Source: Mortierella alpina | Taxonomy: Eukaryota; Mortierellomycota; Mortierellomycetes; Mortierellales; Mortierellaceae | Assembly (NCBI GenBank): GCA_029449245.1 | Contig: JANATF010000009.1 | Span: 1,860,001-1,924,000, forward strand | Direction of reading: 5' to 3' | Length of the DNA stretch: 64,000 nucleotides | Shown: in pieces, positions 32,544 to 44,409 of the stretch | Layout of the letters: each line of letters opens with the position of its first letter | Numbering within the stretch: the first letter of the stretch is position 1 | Position numbers and translations under genes: made by a program | The notes under the pieces: model-generated | Databases searched by the model: none | What the model was told of the DNA's origin: nothing | The model's input: the letters and a program-made list of their open reading frames with translations, nothing else

Positions 32544-32789
32544 ATGTCGCTCAAGTCCTACATCCTGCAGAGTACTCTCTTTCAGAAAACCTTCTCTCTT
32601 ACCGTCTGGGCCCTCCTCATTGGAATCCCACTCCTCATCGTTATCCTTGTCATCTATTGCGCCGCCAAGGGCACCGGAAATATCGCTGGCTTGATCATTG
32701 ACAAGTCTGCAAAACGCTTCAGGGCTTATCAGCAACAGCAGCGCAAAAAGGAAAAGTTCGATCCACCCAAGGGCGCCATGTATGCCTAA
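32544..32789 (+). CDS. Small single-pass membrane protein, copy 2
   Basis: Single exon, 81 residues, nearly identical to the protein at 22701-22946: Thr for Ala at 20, Phe for Val at 58, Gln for Lys at 63. The membrane helix and the basic tail ending FDPPKGAMYA are unchanged, and the upstream out-of-frame ATG is also present (32518). The frame is open further upstream to an ATG at 32379, which is not so in copy 1, so 32544 is the supported start. Both copies appear functional. Family unknown. Confidence 0.65.
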   Translation: MSLKSYILQSTLFQKTFSLTVWALLIGIPLLIVILVIYCAAKGTGNIAGLIIDKSAKRFRAYQQQQRKKEKFDPPKGAMYA

Positions 32790-32911
32790 GCCAAAACAAG
32801 AGGACATGTATAGATCACTGTATGCCGAATACCCATAGAGCAGCTTTTGAGCAATCGTCGACACAACTCAAACTCAAAGACGTTTGTGGATCGCCCAGAG
32901 GAAGACCCGCT

Positions 32912-32992
32912 ATGCAACGCGTTGGAGAAAGGATGCACCGTCCCAAGCCTAGGTGGATTGCGACGCACTCCCCTATGACGCCCTTTGTTCTT
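32912..32992 (+). pseudogene. Truncated 5' copy of the coiled-coil membrane-protein gene
   Basis: Corresponds to the first 27 codons of the gene at 23069 (MQRVGERMHRPKPRWIATHS and on to PFVL). After the duplication breakpoint the frame runs into unrelated sequence encoding phenylalanine runs from a T tract. The coiled coil and membrane segments are missing, so this copy cannot make the protein. Confidence 0.8.
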
Positions 32993-33540
32993 CCCTTTGC
33001 TGGTGGGCTTTTTTTTTTTTTTTTTGCGCTGATGGGCGTTTTTTTTTTGAGTCGCTGGAAGGCGCCTTTCCAGCAGCCTGTCTCGCGTTCCTGTCTTCCT
33101 CCGAGGAAGTTGCTGCACCCTTGAGGGAATATGCGCCATGATGTTAGTATCTTTCATGTCTCGTAACCGCAGAAAAGGCATATACAAGTGACATGCCTCC
33201 GCCCAACAGCCCAACAGCCCGTACATGTTCCGATACGCATATGTAGACTACCACAGACTTTACTAGCTCAAATACAGTACAGGTGGACTGATCTTATGCA
33301 ATGCAATGTAATGGCATGGCCGTTGACACGAAATACCGCGCTCAACACTGCTTCTTCCCACGCGGAACAAATTCCTGGCGGTTTCAAAAAAACACGCGGC
33401 TGAGATAGTTTTTTTTTCAGAGAACGTCTTCTTTACTTCAACATATTACAAAAACACTAAAGAATGGTAGATAGGCTATGACTTGAACTTGGCGCGGGCC
33501 GTAACTTTTTTTTTATCGTTTTAGAGTTGTCTCATCCTGC
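32993..33540. other. Gene-free stretch after the second duplication copy
   Basis: Begins with T runs (about 33009-33029 and 33040-33049) and a ggaaggcgcctttcc palindrome near 33057, then ordinary noncoding sequence up to the 3' end of the PAP2 gene. No open frame of note. Confidence 0.5.
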
Positions 33541-35225
33541 TCAGGACGACGATCCCAAGTATCCATCGTTACGTTGTCCACCTCCATTACGCTGCTGATC
33601 ATAACCATACCCCGACGTGCTGTTGAGCTTGGCGCCATTCTGATTACCATTCATATCCTGCAGACTCGTTCCATTCAAAGAATCGTGGGATCGATTTGCA
33701 CCCGCTACCACTACATTGCTCAGAAACGACTCCCGGTGTACTTCGTCCTCCGCTTCAACGACATCGTGGTCGTGTCGGTGAATATGGTGATGGGGCAACA
33801 GTGCCGTCGGCAAATGCTCGTCCTTGCCAATGCGAGGCGCGAATGGGCAGTCAGACTTGGCACTCGCCAAGGAAGGGTAGTATTGACGGTATGAAAAGAT
33901 GGCAAACACTGCTCCGATGAATGCTCCGACAGTGACATCCTGCCAATGGTGCCTATAGTCATCCACGCGCGAGGCTGCGATCAAAGCAGCGACGATCAGA
34001 GGCGCCAGAACCACGACCGATTTGTAGATATGGCCGCGCTCGTCAAACAGATGGAGTTTGCCTGCAAGAAACATGGACAAGTAGCCCAGCCCGCCAAACG
34101 AAAACGACGAATGTCCCGAGGGGAACGATTTGAATCCATCTCTCAGCAAGTTTGTCCTGGTGCAAATGGTCGAGTTGGATAACATGTTGATAGGGTCCGA
34201 GAGCAGTGCCAATGGTTGGCCCGCTGCTTCGCTATCGTACAAGTTGAGGCATCGATCGAGAAAGTCGGGACGAGGTCTTCCAACAGCAATCTATCAAGTT
34301 TTGAAGTAAGCAACAGCCGTGAGTACGATTTGTCTCGTTGCAAAGTAAAGATCCAGAACAACCACAAGCTACAGCCGCGTTGTATCGACCCGAGAGTTGT
34401 AGTTCGGGTTGGCGTCATCCATCTGGCGTTTCGTGTAGATAGCTCCCGAAGGGTGTGAGTCCACAAATAAACACCCTCCGGACATTGCTCACGTTATGTA
34501 ATGTTTGCTGCGCGGGAAATTGTGACAAATGCATGATTCCCTCCCGAGGAGGCTGTTTCCTGTTAGGTTAGTCCACACCCCCACCCCCTTTTTTTTCACC
34601 GCACTCGACGTCCAGAATCGCAAGGAGAAAAGTCCGCCGAGAGGATGGTAGCTTACCTTGATGCTGTCAGTTACAATAAGAACGAGTGCTTGGCAAAGAA
34701 AGAGGCCGAGTATTCCGTTGTGGAAATCCGTGTACGATCTTCGCTTGAGGAGCGCGATACACCCGATGATAACAGCTGGGAGAATAAAAGCAAGCACCTG
34801 AATCAACAGAGAAACAAAGATAAAAAAAAATGCCGTCAGTAACCTCATTCTTCATGCTCCAGGGCTGCAGCGAGATTAAGCATGAGAAGCAGCGTGGGAC
34901 AGACCGCGCGATGTGGTTACAGCTGCAGATCAGCCCCACACCATGAAGAAAAAAAAACAATACATTGGCACACGACCATTCGCGAAGAGACAATCGGGAG
35001 AAGGTGGAGTGTAGCACTTACCAACGCCATCCAAATGGGAACCGTCTCCTTCTTTGCGAATGGATGCTGGATGGTCATGTCCTGGACAGAGAACTGGCGA
35101 TGGAAGGGCTCGAGCGTGTCGACGTATGAGAAGACGGCCAGGACCACAATCACCAGACCCCAGTCCTTGACGTAGGAGAGGAACAAGGACCTTGTCCGGG
35201 CCTTGAAGCGCATGGACGAGAACAT
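33541..35225 (-). CDS. DPP1: PAP2-family lipid phosphate phosphatase, Dpp1-like
   Basis: Three exons on the minus strand: 35022-35225, 34657-34797 and 33541-34290, giving 364 residues; all joins keep phase 0. Enzymes of this family remove phosphate from diacylglycerol pyrophosphate, phosphatidate and related lipids in endomembranes, yielding diacylglycerol. All three phosphatase motifs are present: K(x6)RP as KIAVGRPRP (formed across intron 2), PSGH as FPSGHSSFSFGGL, and SR(x5)H(x3)D as SRVDDYRHHWQDV. Six membrane segments fit the fold (for example WGLVIVVLAVFSYVDTL, VLAFILPAVIIGCIALL, ILGLFLCQALVLIVT). The C-terminal 120 residues are polar, with a His/Asp cluster (HHHIHRHDHD) and a Gly/Asn/Gln-rich end, longer than in yeast Dpp1 (289 residues). 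Intron 2 is 366 nt and contains a C then T tract. Confidence 0.93.
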
Positions 35226-36381
35226 GATCCCGGGGAGATAGACGGCTGGAGAGGTATGCGTGTGTGCAAGTGCGTGCAAGGCGGGGCGACGACGACCGGA
35301 GAGGAGAGAGGCGGCGCTGCAGCGAGTGGGGTATACAAGAGCAATGGACAGAGGACTCGGGACTAGCAGCTACTGACGGAGAGAAAACGAAAATGGGACG
35401 AGAGAAAAAGACAAAACAGAAAGGGCCTGGGCACTAAAATACTCTCTGGCTCCAGACCGACAGGGTGTATCGGACGATGGATATCCCCGCGGATCACAAC
35501 AGCCCAAACCAGCGCCTTTGGCCACTTTAGCATTCGCGGAGCTCTCTCTCTACCTCTACCTCTACCTCTCTCTCTTTCCGTCTCTCTTTCCGTTTCTCTT
35601 TCTCTCCCTTTACTGTAGCTTGACCTCAATGCCATTGAGGACTCCGCGTGCCTGATCGTCGTCACCCACCTCAAGGTTCGCTCTGTCTCGACAAAGCCTT
35701 AACCGTGTCAGGCTCAGCTCTCACCATTCTTGGTTTCAGTGCAGCACCATTGTACAGTACTCTTTAATCAGACAGCCCAACCCAGACACCAACGCGCCTT
35801 GCAACTCGCTCGTTATGGTCTAGTGACGAAACAGATGCGCCTTGTTCACCGTGAGGCTCCTCGTTGCAGGGTCGGTGTCACTGTGGCAGTGCCACTGACA
35901 GGCATGTTGCCCTGACCCAAAAGTCCAAAAATAGACCCCACTGGTCCAAGTGGGCCAATAGACGCACAAACTTCATCGTCCATCCGATCACAACATAACA
36001 GCCCCCCATCTTTTGTAGAGAGAAGAGGTAGCACAGGTGCCAGCCATAGAAATTACACCATGGGCATCTTGAATCAGTCCAAAGCCCAAACTCCTGCACA
36101 GAGGCACGTTGTGCGATATCACTCGGAAGTAGCAAGAACATTTCTCCAGCGGTTCTATGTGTCTTTTCTTGTCCAATAAACAGCACCAGCTAACTGCACT
36201 GCGTCCCGTACCTGTATGTGTGAAAGAGGGATCATCGCTTGTCGTGAATCAGAGGGATCGTCAGGAACAGTCCAGCACAGCACAGCACAGCACAGCACAG
36301 CCAGGAGAAATACGCACACAGTAATAAAAATTCTATCGCAATGGTTTACTTTCTATCAGTGTAGCAAGCCTTGCACAGCGA
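35226..36381. other. Intergenic region between the PAP2 and Myb-like genes
   Basis: Includes the CT-rich leader of the PAP2 gene (purine-rich on the plus strand at 35275-35420), a CT-rich block at about 35540-35620 and a (CACAG)n microsatellite at 36274-36301. No gene seen. Confidence 0.5.
36274..36301 (+). repeat. (CACAG)n microsatellite
   Basis: About five and a half units of a 5-base repeat in the noncoding region downstream of the Myb-like gene. Confidence 0.85.
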
Positions 36382-38277
36382 CTATCGCCCTCCCCACGAC
36401 ACTCGCCTCTCCTCAAACCCAACCCCACCGCCATAGATCCCGAGCCCGCTTAGGAGAGGTGCCTTTGCGCTGTCCTCATGGCTCTCTGGACCCATCGAGT
36501 CATCTGCCTCTACAATCATGCTCATCTCGGACACTTGTTCACTTGGTCTCTGCTGATGTAGCTGCTGTAACTGCTGATGTTGTTGTTGCTGTTGTTGCTG
36601 TTGTTGCGATATTAAGTACCACCGCCTCTTGCACTGATCCCTTGACACAGCCGGATTAGAGCCCATCAGCGACGAGATCTTGGCCCAATTCACCTTTTGG
36701 TGCTGTGGAAAGTGTTGCCTCACTAGGTCCTCCAGTCGCCGTGAGAGAGGCTCTGTCCAAGTCATGGGATGACTCCGGTCCGCCCACAGCTCTTGTGATG
36801 GAGGGTTCCAGGAAAGCGTGTCGGATCCATGGCGCGCATGGCGACTCAGACCAGGTGTCTTCTTGGTCATATTCCAAGTCGCATCCGACCGATGGCGTGC
36901 ATGTCGGGTCGCATTCAACATCGTAGGCGGTTTATTATTCCTCTCCTGACTGTAACTTGGACCAAAAGATGCAGGTTTTTTGTCCGTGTCTGCAGCCATG
37001 GTGCTACTAAAGGAAGCGTCCCCGCTCTTGGAGGATGGCCCCATGATGGTGTCGATATCCATGGTGGCAGACCCACGTCGCTCCAGCTTTGATTCTGCGC
37101 CACATTGAGTAAAACTGTGCTTGGATGGCTCTCGAGAGTGGATGTACCGCGAGGAAGCCTTGGTTGCTGCAGACAAGGACTGATGCCTTTTGTGGTATGT
37201 ACCCCGTGAAGCCACTATAGCGGTCCCTGGTGCCGTTGATCCCTCTAATCCTGTTGCTGCTGCCTGTTCAGCCTCGCGTGTCTCAAGAAGCTCCCACATG
37301 ATGGAGATGCCACCCCTCGACCGTTCTGGAAGATACTTTTCTTGGATCTGACCCCACGAAGGCCCAAACTCTTCGTAGCCGCGCTTGAGCAGATTGATTT
37401 CATCCTCGCTCCCCATGCGGCGACGCATGATCTCCCACTTGTTTTTGCATTGCTTTCTTGTGAATGCGTTGCCCATCTGGGCAGCCACCCACACCCAGTT
37501 GATGCGGTAGGCTCCTGGAAAGTAGACCTCAATGAGATTCTTGAGGTTCTCAGACTGCTCCAGGGTCCAAACGCGGACCATGCGAGGCGGCCGCGCACCG
37601 AACGCAGTCTGCTGATGATACTGGGGATGGTGCTGTTCCTCGTCTTCGTCCTCTACCTCGTCCTCGTCGTCTCCTTCAGGTGGCTGCTCTACGGCCGGGG
37701 TCGCATGGTCCCGTAAAAGTGACTTGGATCGATCAAAGAGACTAGCAATATTATCCTGTGAAGACCGTGCACTTGGGGTGGCCGATGATGTGGCTGTGAG
37801 GGAGGGAGTAGGGAGGGAGTAATCTTCTTGGTCGGGGTCCTGTTCTTCAGGAGTGCGGTCTGTGCATTTCTCGTCATCTGTATCGGGGATCTCGGCGTAG
37901 AGACGGGTATACTCCTCTTCAATCTCTGCTAACGTCCGGTCCAGATTCATGCGCGCCTTGACTTCATGCCAGCGACCAAAGAGCTTGAGCCTCTCCACAG
38001 CCACATAGAGAGACTCTTGCTCACCGTTTGTCCAGGGCCTCCTGACGAGCCTGCGTTTCGACGAGGGCTCTAGTGATGTGCTGCTGTTGTTGTCATGGGG
38101 CCGGAAGGGTGTGGTGAGGTAGTGGCCGTTGAAAAAAGGATCCCCAAATTCTGGGGCCTGCATGCAGAAGGTTGAGGAGGGCCGCTTCTTGTGCTGTCTG
38201 TGGGTGAGGGTAGGAGAAGGAGCTGTGGATGTGGTGATGTTGGAGGCCATGACGTTGGATGGCTTATCAAACATCAT
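36382..38277 (-). CDS. Myb/SANT-domain nuclear protein with four SANT-like repeats
   Basis: Single exon, 631 residues from the ATG at 38277 (MMFDKPSNVM). The frame is open to an ATG at 38496, but the added 73 residues are His/Ser/Ile-rich and look like translated leader. Four helix-turn-helix SANT/Myb units can be read by their tryptophan spacing: RRPWTNGEQESLYVAVERL (about 77-125), RVWTLEQSENLKNLIEVYF (234-285), SEDEINLLKRGYEEFGPSW (287-335) and TWTEPLSRRLEDLVRQHF to CKRRWYLI (504-560). Between units 1 and 2 lies an acidic Asp/Glu stretch. After unit 4 comes a glutamine-rich run with His and Leu. Such proteins bind DNA as transcription factors or chromatin subunits. The second and fourth units carry KQCKNKWEIM and DQCKRRWYLI, typical of DNA-recognition helices. 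Target genes are unknown. It is divergent from the bZIP gene across a 1.6 kb spacer. Confidence 0.85.
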   Translation of the reverse strand: MMFDKPSNVMASNITTSTAPSPTLTHRQHKKRPSSTFCMQAPEFGDPFFNGHYLTTPFRPHDNNSSTSLEPSSKRRLVRRPWTNGEQESLYVAVERLKLFGRWHEVKARMNLDRTLAEIEEEYTRLYAEIPDTDDEKCTDRTPEEQDPDQEDYSLPTPSLTATSSATPSARSSQDNIASLFDRSKSLLRDHATPAVEQPPEGDDEDEVEDEDEEQHHPQYHQQTAFGARPPRMVRVWTLEQSENLKNLIEVYFPGAYRINWVWVAAQMGNAFTRKQCKNKWEIMRRRMGSEDEINLLKRGYEEFGPSWGQIQEKYLPERSRGGISIMWELLETREAEQAAATGLEGSTAPGTAIVASRGTYHKRHQSLSAATKASSRYIHSREPSKHSFTQCGAESKLERRGSATMDIDTIMGPSSKSGDASFSSTMAADTDKKPASFGPSYSQERNNKPPTMLNATRHARHRSDATWNMTKKTPGLSRHARHGSDTLSWNPPSQELWADRSHPMTWTEPLSRRLEDLVRQHFPQHQKVNWAKISSLMGSNPAVSRDQCKRRWYLISQQQQQQQQQHQQLQQLHQQRPSEQVSEMSMIVEADDSMGPESHEDSAKAPLLSGLGIYGGGVGFEERRVSWGGR

Positions 38278-39865
38278 CGATTTTGACGTTTGACGTGTGG
38301 CGACTTTGTGAGCTGTCTGCGCACAGCGGTGTGGACTATGTGGGATGGAGGATGAGCGGCAACAAGGCAGGATGGCGAGAAAGGATATGATGTGGATGTG
38401 ACGTGGATGCGATGCGATGTGAATGCGATGCGATGTGGATGTGAATATGGATGCGAGAGAGAGATTGTAGAGAGGGAGAGAGTGGAGGTGGGCCAAAAGC
38501 TACCTCAACCCGAACACACAGACGGGCTTTATAGCTCCAGCCTTTGACAGCATTGGACCCGTCTTTCTTGTAAAAAAGCGCACCTCCTCGTTTTTTGTTG
38601 TTATAATAGACCGAAGGGCGACAAGACAAAAGGGTATGTGGGCATGATAAAGGGACATCATCCTGGAAGCACAACAGCGGCAGAGAGAGATGCTTCCACC
38701 AGAGTAACAAGCCGTTAGCTGAAGGGCCGCATACACGACGCTCTGTCTCGCTCTGTTTAGGTACAAGGTCTATCCCTTTGCAAGGGGAAAGGGAGCGAAA
38801 GACGGGGTGAGTTGGGTTCGGGATGAGGTGAGGAGCTGAAAAGGAGAAGCCGCAGACAATTGATGGACACGACTGAGCTATCGGGCAGGCCTGCGCCATG
38901 ATGACAAGCTCGGATCACTTTTTAGATCCAAACACGATCCCTCTTAGCAGACGGGCCTTATAGAATCCACTCTGGCACGATGTCGCTGTGCCGCACCTCA
39001 CGACCAGCGTTCTTGCTTCCTTCTATGCTACTATGACTGCTATGCTGCTACTAAGCTACTATGCTAGCAAGCGCGAGCACAGTGCACGATTCTAGACATG
39101 CATAGAAAAAAAAACCACAAAACAGTTGGCGTTATCCTCCAGGAATATGCAAATGGTAATGCGCTTATTTATATCGTACATCCCCCGTTTCCCACCTTGA
39201 TGCCTCTCCTTGATTGCGGAATATTCCGCACCTGGGCATTGGGCGATGTCGACCTGGCGCATCATGCGCCTGCTGGAGACCCGCGTCCTCGGGAACAGTG
39301 GAGAGCATGATGCTCAGCAGCCAGTAGTAGCTGTGCCTGATAATGCATGTGTTTCCTAGGCTTGGCTTGAGCGCCCCTCATACGCCCACACTGGCCTGCC
39401 TGCAGATCGTTCCTCTTCTCATCTAGGGGCAAGTGCACGAGCGCAGAGGGAAAGAGACAAAGTCAGCTCTTATCACCATCCACTGACAGTGCGTTCTCTG
39501 ACGGGGGACGCGCGGCCTTGGCTCTTCTGGCCAATCAGAGGCAGGGAATGAGGAGAAAAGGTTTTGCCGGTGGACTGCCTTTTTCCAGTGGCCCTGTTGC
39601 GGCCCTGCGGCAGACGGGCGTTTGCCGCTCTGCAGGCAAACAAGGTCGTAAATAGCCTTTTTGCATCCTCGGTCCCTCTTCTCTCTCTCTTTTCTCTCCC
39701 TGTACCGTTCTTGCCTCTCATCTTGTCTTTCCTCTCTCCATCTCTTTCTCTCTTTCTCTCTCTCTCTCTCCATCTCTCCGTCCTGCAGCAGTCGCCAACA
39801 CATCGCCCACATTCGACATTCAAAGCACTCCTCAACAACCTCAAGCTCGCAATTCTCAAGCTGCC
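38278..39865. other. Shared upstream region of the Myb-like and bZIP genes
   Basis: A 1.6 kb spacer between divergent genes. Contains tandem-like ATGCGATG/GATGTG repeats at 38390-38455, a (CTA)n-like actatgc repeat near 39020-39065, and a CT-rich leader (39670-39785) directly before the bZIP start. No gene seen. Confidence 0.5.
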
Positions 39866-41969
39866 ATGGCTCAATCAAACAACAATGACCCTTCGTACGA
39901 CTCCAACCTCCTGCACTATCTGCTGGACCAGGACATGACCCCATTCAGCAACTACTCCGCTGCCCCCACTCTGCCGACCACTTCTGCGGCTACCGTGTCT
40001 GCTCCAGTAGCAGCCTCGCAAGAGGCATCACATCCACGCAGCAAGAAAACGGCGTCCGTATTGCCTACTCTGTCGCCTTCCACACCTTATTCCTACAAGC
40101 AGACTCCCTCAAGAACGCGCACGGTCATGCCCATCCAGCCAAAAGTCACCGCTTCAGTCGCTGCCTCAACCGCCACAGCATCCGCTATCACAGGCACACC
40201 CCCAATGACCCTAGCCGCGCCAACGGTCACTGCAAGTGCTTCCTCTGCAGCACCGTTGGATGTCTGGGTGCAGCAGTTTCAGCAGCTGCAGCAGATGCAT
40301 TATCAACAGCAGCACCAACTCCTCTCGTCTACTCTCTTCAGCAATATCATGCAGGAGAACAGCAAAAGTAGCTCCACTGCCGCAGGCCGGCCTTCCTCAG
40401 CACATCGTGGCAGTTCATCCGATCGATCCAATTCGCCTTCGTCCTCCTTTGACAAAAGCGAACGTAACCCTATATACCCATCACCACCGATCAAGGACAA
40501 CATACATATGGATAGCGACTCTGAGGACTTGGAGATCAACGGTGCCGATCCCCTCCAGCCCAGTGAAAGCGAACTGAAAAACATGACGAGCAAAGAACGA
40601 CGACAGCTTCGAAACAAGTTATCCGCCCGCAACTTTCGTGTCCGTCGGAAAGGTATGACAGTATGACAGCTTGAAACTGGGTGAAAAGCAGGGCTGAAAG
40701 TGATAGCTCGACAGCTCTACTCACCACAACCGCTATCCCTTGAAAACAGAGTACATTGGTACATTGGAGAATCAGGTCAAAGAGGCGCGTCGGGAGGCAG
40801 CGGATCTCCAACGGCGACTCATTCAATCCGAGCTCAACTGTCAGTTTTTACGACAGGAACTGGAGACTGCAAGGTTTTCTCAGTCGCTCTTTACGAGTGG
40901 GCATATGTCCAAGGACCAAGCCAACTTGCTCGCCAGCCTTCTGCACCCACACACAGAGTCCTTCCCTAGCACAGGTGCAGCCGCCAGCAACACAGCCGCC
41001 GTGCCGAACATAGGCACATCTCTTCAACAGCCAGTCGAGTGGCCCAACACACTACCATTGCCTACGGGGAACACCAGTCAAAGCGACAACAACATGCAGG
41101 CACCCCCGACTCAATCGAATACCGCACTCGCCGCTGATCTGTCGCAGCCGTGTTTCCAGCCGTTTGTGCCGTTTGATGGCGATTGGAATCTTTTCATCAA
41201 TCGTGTGGAAGTCCCAGAAGCGATCGTAGATCCGAAACGGGATCATTCAAATGATAATGTCAGCAATAACGAACTTCTCGCTCGCTACGAGGCGGCACGA
41301 CTGGAGGACGAGGTAGATGAGCAGATGCGCCGTGAACTCAAGGCACACACAGAGCGGAGGCTTGCTCAGACATATCTAGTCATGCCCAAGGACGAGCTGG
41401 CTGCAAGCCCGAGACAGACCATCATTCAGGACGAACTTGTGCTTCAAACGGTGGTGTACATGTTGATGATCCAGCTCACGCACTCCCTGTTTGAGGCCGC
41501 CACCCTATCAAAGCTGGACATGGTCACGATGTTTAAGACCATGGATGGATCCCTGCGAGAAAAGATGGTCGAGGGGGATCGGGAACGGCAGAAGGTGTGT
41601 TCAGGCTCCTGTAGTTTTTCGGAATGGCGCGAGTCGTGGATCCGAAAGCGCTGGCCATCGCTGTTCAACAACCGAGTTCGACTCTCCGAGTTGTCGAGGA
41701 TGAGTGGAGAGGCGGCAGCGGCTGGAAAGGGCGAAGAGATGGATGTGGTCGAGACTGCACGCAAGATGGAGGAGGGAGTGGCCGGCAAGACGGTTGAAGT
41801 GCCACGAGTGAGCTTTTTTGTCCGTCACCTCCTCCCGACCTGGGCCAAGTGCCCTGAGATTCTGGAGAAGGAGCGCTTGGAGGACGAGGCCCGTGCCCGT
41901 CATGAACACAAGGGGCACCTGGAATCTGGCAGCAAGGCGCTCCAGGCTCTTCTCAAGGTCGCTGCATAG
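39866..41969 (+). CDS. bZIP transcription factor
   Basis: Two exons, 39866-40652 and 40750-41969, give 668 residues. The 97-nt intron cuts exactly between the basic region and the zipper; splicing yields RRQLRNKLSARNFRVRRKEY followed by IGTLENQVKEARREA and a heptad pattern of Leu (LENQVKEARREAADLQRRL). The basic region has the N(x7)R-type contact pattern and the SARNFRVRRKEYI form seen in a conserved fungal bZIP group. Residues 1-240 are Ser/Thr/Ala/Gln-rich and probably activating. The C-terminal 350 residues are mixed acidic and helical with no recognised domain. It acts in the nucleus as a dimer; the regulated pathway cannot be told from sequence. A CT-rich leader precedes the start. Confidence 0.9.
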
Positions 41970-42681
41970 GCACTGCATTGTAGCTTGTTGCTTCGATCTG
42001 TGCAAACCAGTTCTGGCTGATCATTGGACCCCTCCAGTAATAGAGATGCATAACGACCTTGAAAATGCCACCCTATAAACCATACGAGTACTCGTGCAAC
42101 AGAGAAAGCAGACCTGGGGTGTGGGTGTAGTGGAAAATCGCATGTGTGAGCTTGTGGGTGAAAGTGGAAAGGAGGGAAGGATGAATGCGTCACACTTTGG
42201 CACTTTGGCATCTGTTTCAGTGTGTATTCATGCATAAGGGATCGACCCGAACCCCTCGCCACGCACTTTCCTCTCTCGCGCATCCTCTTGACCTCAGCCA
42301 GGTGCATGCTCCGGCCACAGTCAACCATCACGGCTGAATGATGTCTGAGAACGCGTCAAGTTCATCCATTATGCACTTTGCTGTAGGATCACACCTCACG
42401 GCGACGAAAACGAGTGTCTTCCCCAGCTTTTATGTCTGTGCGCACGTCCACGCCTCGCGTCAAGGATCCAACAGCCTAACCCAACTTGCCGCAAGCATGT
42501 GCCAAAATGAAAAGACAAGAGCTGGAGGTGCAGGGAGCTGGTCTCAGATGCAGGTTAGCCGGGCAGTATCGGAAAACTGAGCGCGCTGGAATAAAAAAGG
42601 ATGTTGGTTGTTTACAGGGCTATGAGATGGAGGTTTGACCTGGTGCAACAGCATCAGTAGCTCAAGGCAGGGCGAGGTGCA

Positions 42682-42706
42682 AATGCAATGCAATGCAATG
42701 CAATGA
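42682..42706 (+). repeat. (CAATG)n microsatellite
   Basis: About five units of a 5-base repeat (aatgc permuted) in noncoding DNA. Confidence 0.85.
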
Positions 42707-44370
42707 ATTGTCTCAGCCAGAGTCGGCCTCGCTACGTGCAAGACAAGCATCTACATGTACAGAGACACAAAAGAAAAAGTGCTATACAGTTTGAGGGTAG
42801 GGGAGGAAGGGGGTCTTGGAGGAGAAAGCCGTGGGAAAGTAAAGTTGCTTTCCGCTGTCCCTTCCATCTCCGATCTCAGGCCCGGTTTACAGAGAGTGGA
42901 TCGTACAATTGTGACACAGATGCAAATGCGTACGAGCCATGTTTTTTTTTTGGAAAGGAAGATCGGACTCTTTGCTGTTCATCGATCAAGCATAGACCCC
43001 ATCGGAAGAACCAGGAGCGGGAATGCACACGAAAACAAGATGGGTCCGGTCTTTATTCTCGACATGTGTATGTTTGCCACGAAGTGCAAGATGGCGTGAT
43101 GATGGGGGGGTGGTCGGTTTGCTGTACACACTGACTGGCAAGACTCGCACATGTCTGTCCTGTTCTGGTATGCCTGCGAATGCTTATTATTTTTATGTTA
43201 CTTTTTTGTGTCCGTGGACAGAAAATAGAAAGTAAAAAAAAAGCTAGTGAGCGTTTGAGTGAGTCACTCTTATTCGTTCTATTCTTTCAGTCAAGACCTT
43301 CATGACAGGGCTTCTCTGTGGTACTCGTGCTCGTCGTACCTGTTCTGCAAAAACGGTGCCCAACACATCTTTTTATAACACAAGGGCCAAGTTTTTAGAA
43401 TAAGAAAACCGACTCTCTCTTTTTTTTGTTTTGTCGGGGTAACCGTACAGTAGGGCTCCCCTTCCGTTGTTGACCTTCTAGCCCTGGGGTTGGGTTGTGT
43501 TTTTTGTAGTCGGCGAGGCCAACCAGGGCTTGGTTGGTCGGATCACTTTTCTATAGACTCGATTGGCTCCCGTTGTTGCTGCATTTCATTGTGCCCTCAG
43601 GCTCGAGCACGTTTGATTTTTCTGGCCGTTGTCGTTCTTGACCCCACAAAAAATGTAAAAAAAAAAGTATCATACGGCGCGGTATGGGTCATTGAGCATT
43701 CCGGCGAAAAAAAAGAGAGAACTGACGCGCGTTATTTCGCAGCCAGCAGTAGCCATACTCTCGGTGTGGTACATGGATAGACTAATACATGTCGGCAGCA
43801 CAACAGCAGCAAAGTATACGTACGTTGTGCCTGAACACTTTTTTTCTTTTTGGTACTAGACATTATGACTGGGACTGGAAGATCCAATTCGCCTTTCGCG
43901 CTCGGGGCCCCACCACACACCACACGTCTATGCGACCCAAGAGAGTTGTTTCCTTAAGTTTAGAGGCTTCTGTCTGGGGGGAATGTTGGGGAGGCATTAG
44001 AAAAGGCACATGCTTCGATCGTTGGACGTGAACCGCGGCCTTGAGAGAGAGTCGAACGTGATGTCCGATGAGGGTCTGTTGGCCATTGTTATATTAACGG
44101 GTCCGATCGACGGCTTAAGCACCTGATTACAAAGAGGAAAAGGGGGAATGCTCCGATCCGGTCGTTGTGGGATGAAAAAAGAAAGTAGCTGCAGCAGTTC
44201 CCCGGCCCACTGTTGGAGTCATCTATCTCGGACGCCCTCCTCGCTCCGTTGTACTTGATGTTGCTGTCGGCGCGTCGAGTGATCTTGGATGGCTGGGTGA
44301 CTGGAAGGATGTAGAGTCTACTGCTGTAGAAGGACCTCCCCTGCACGTCAAGAGAGATGGAGTGCATGCA

Positions 44371-44409
44371 GGGGATGGGGATGGTGATGGCGATGGCGAT
44401 GGCGATGAC
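44371..44409 (+). repeat. GATGGC-type 6-bp repeat
   Basis: ggggat, ggtgat and ggcgat units in tandem, six or more copies with drift, in the upstream region of pyruvate carboxylase. Confidence 0.75.

Larger units (their letters stand above)
31814..32992 (+). repeat. Segmental direct duplication, copy 2
   Basis: Second copy of 21968-23149. It keeps the upstream region and the 81-residue gene intact but breaks off after ccctttgttctt. There the sequence switches to unrelated DNA with a T run of about 20 bases from 33009. The copies are about 9.8 kb apart and bracket the pseudogene and the receptor. Confidence 0.92.

Noticed and set aside
38278-38496. Extension of the Myb-like protein to an upstream ATG
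   Set aside because: The added 73 residues are repetitive His/Ile/Ser from GATGTG-type repeats, more like leader than protein. Kept only as an alternative start.
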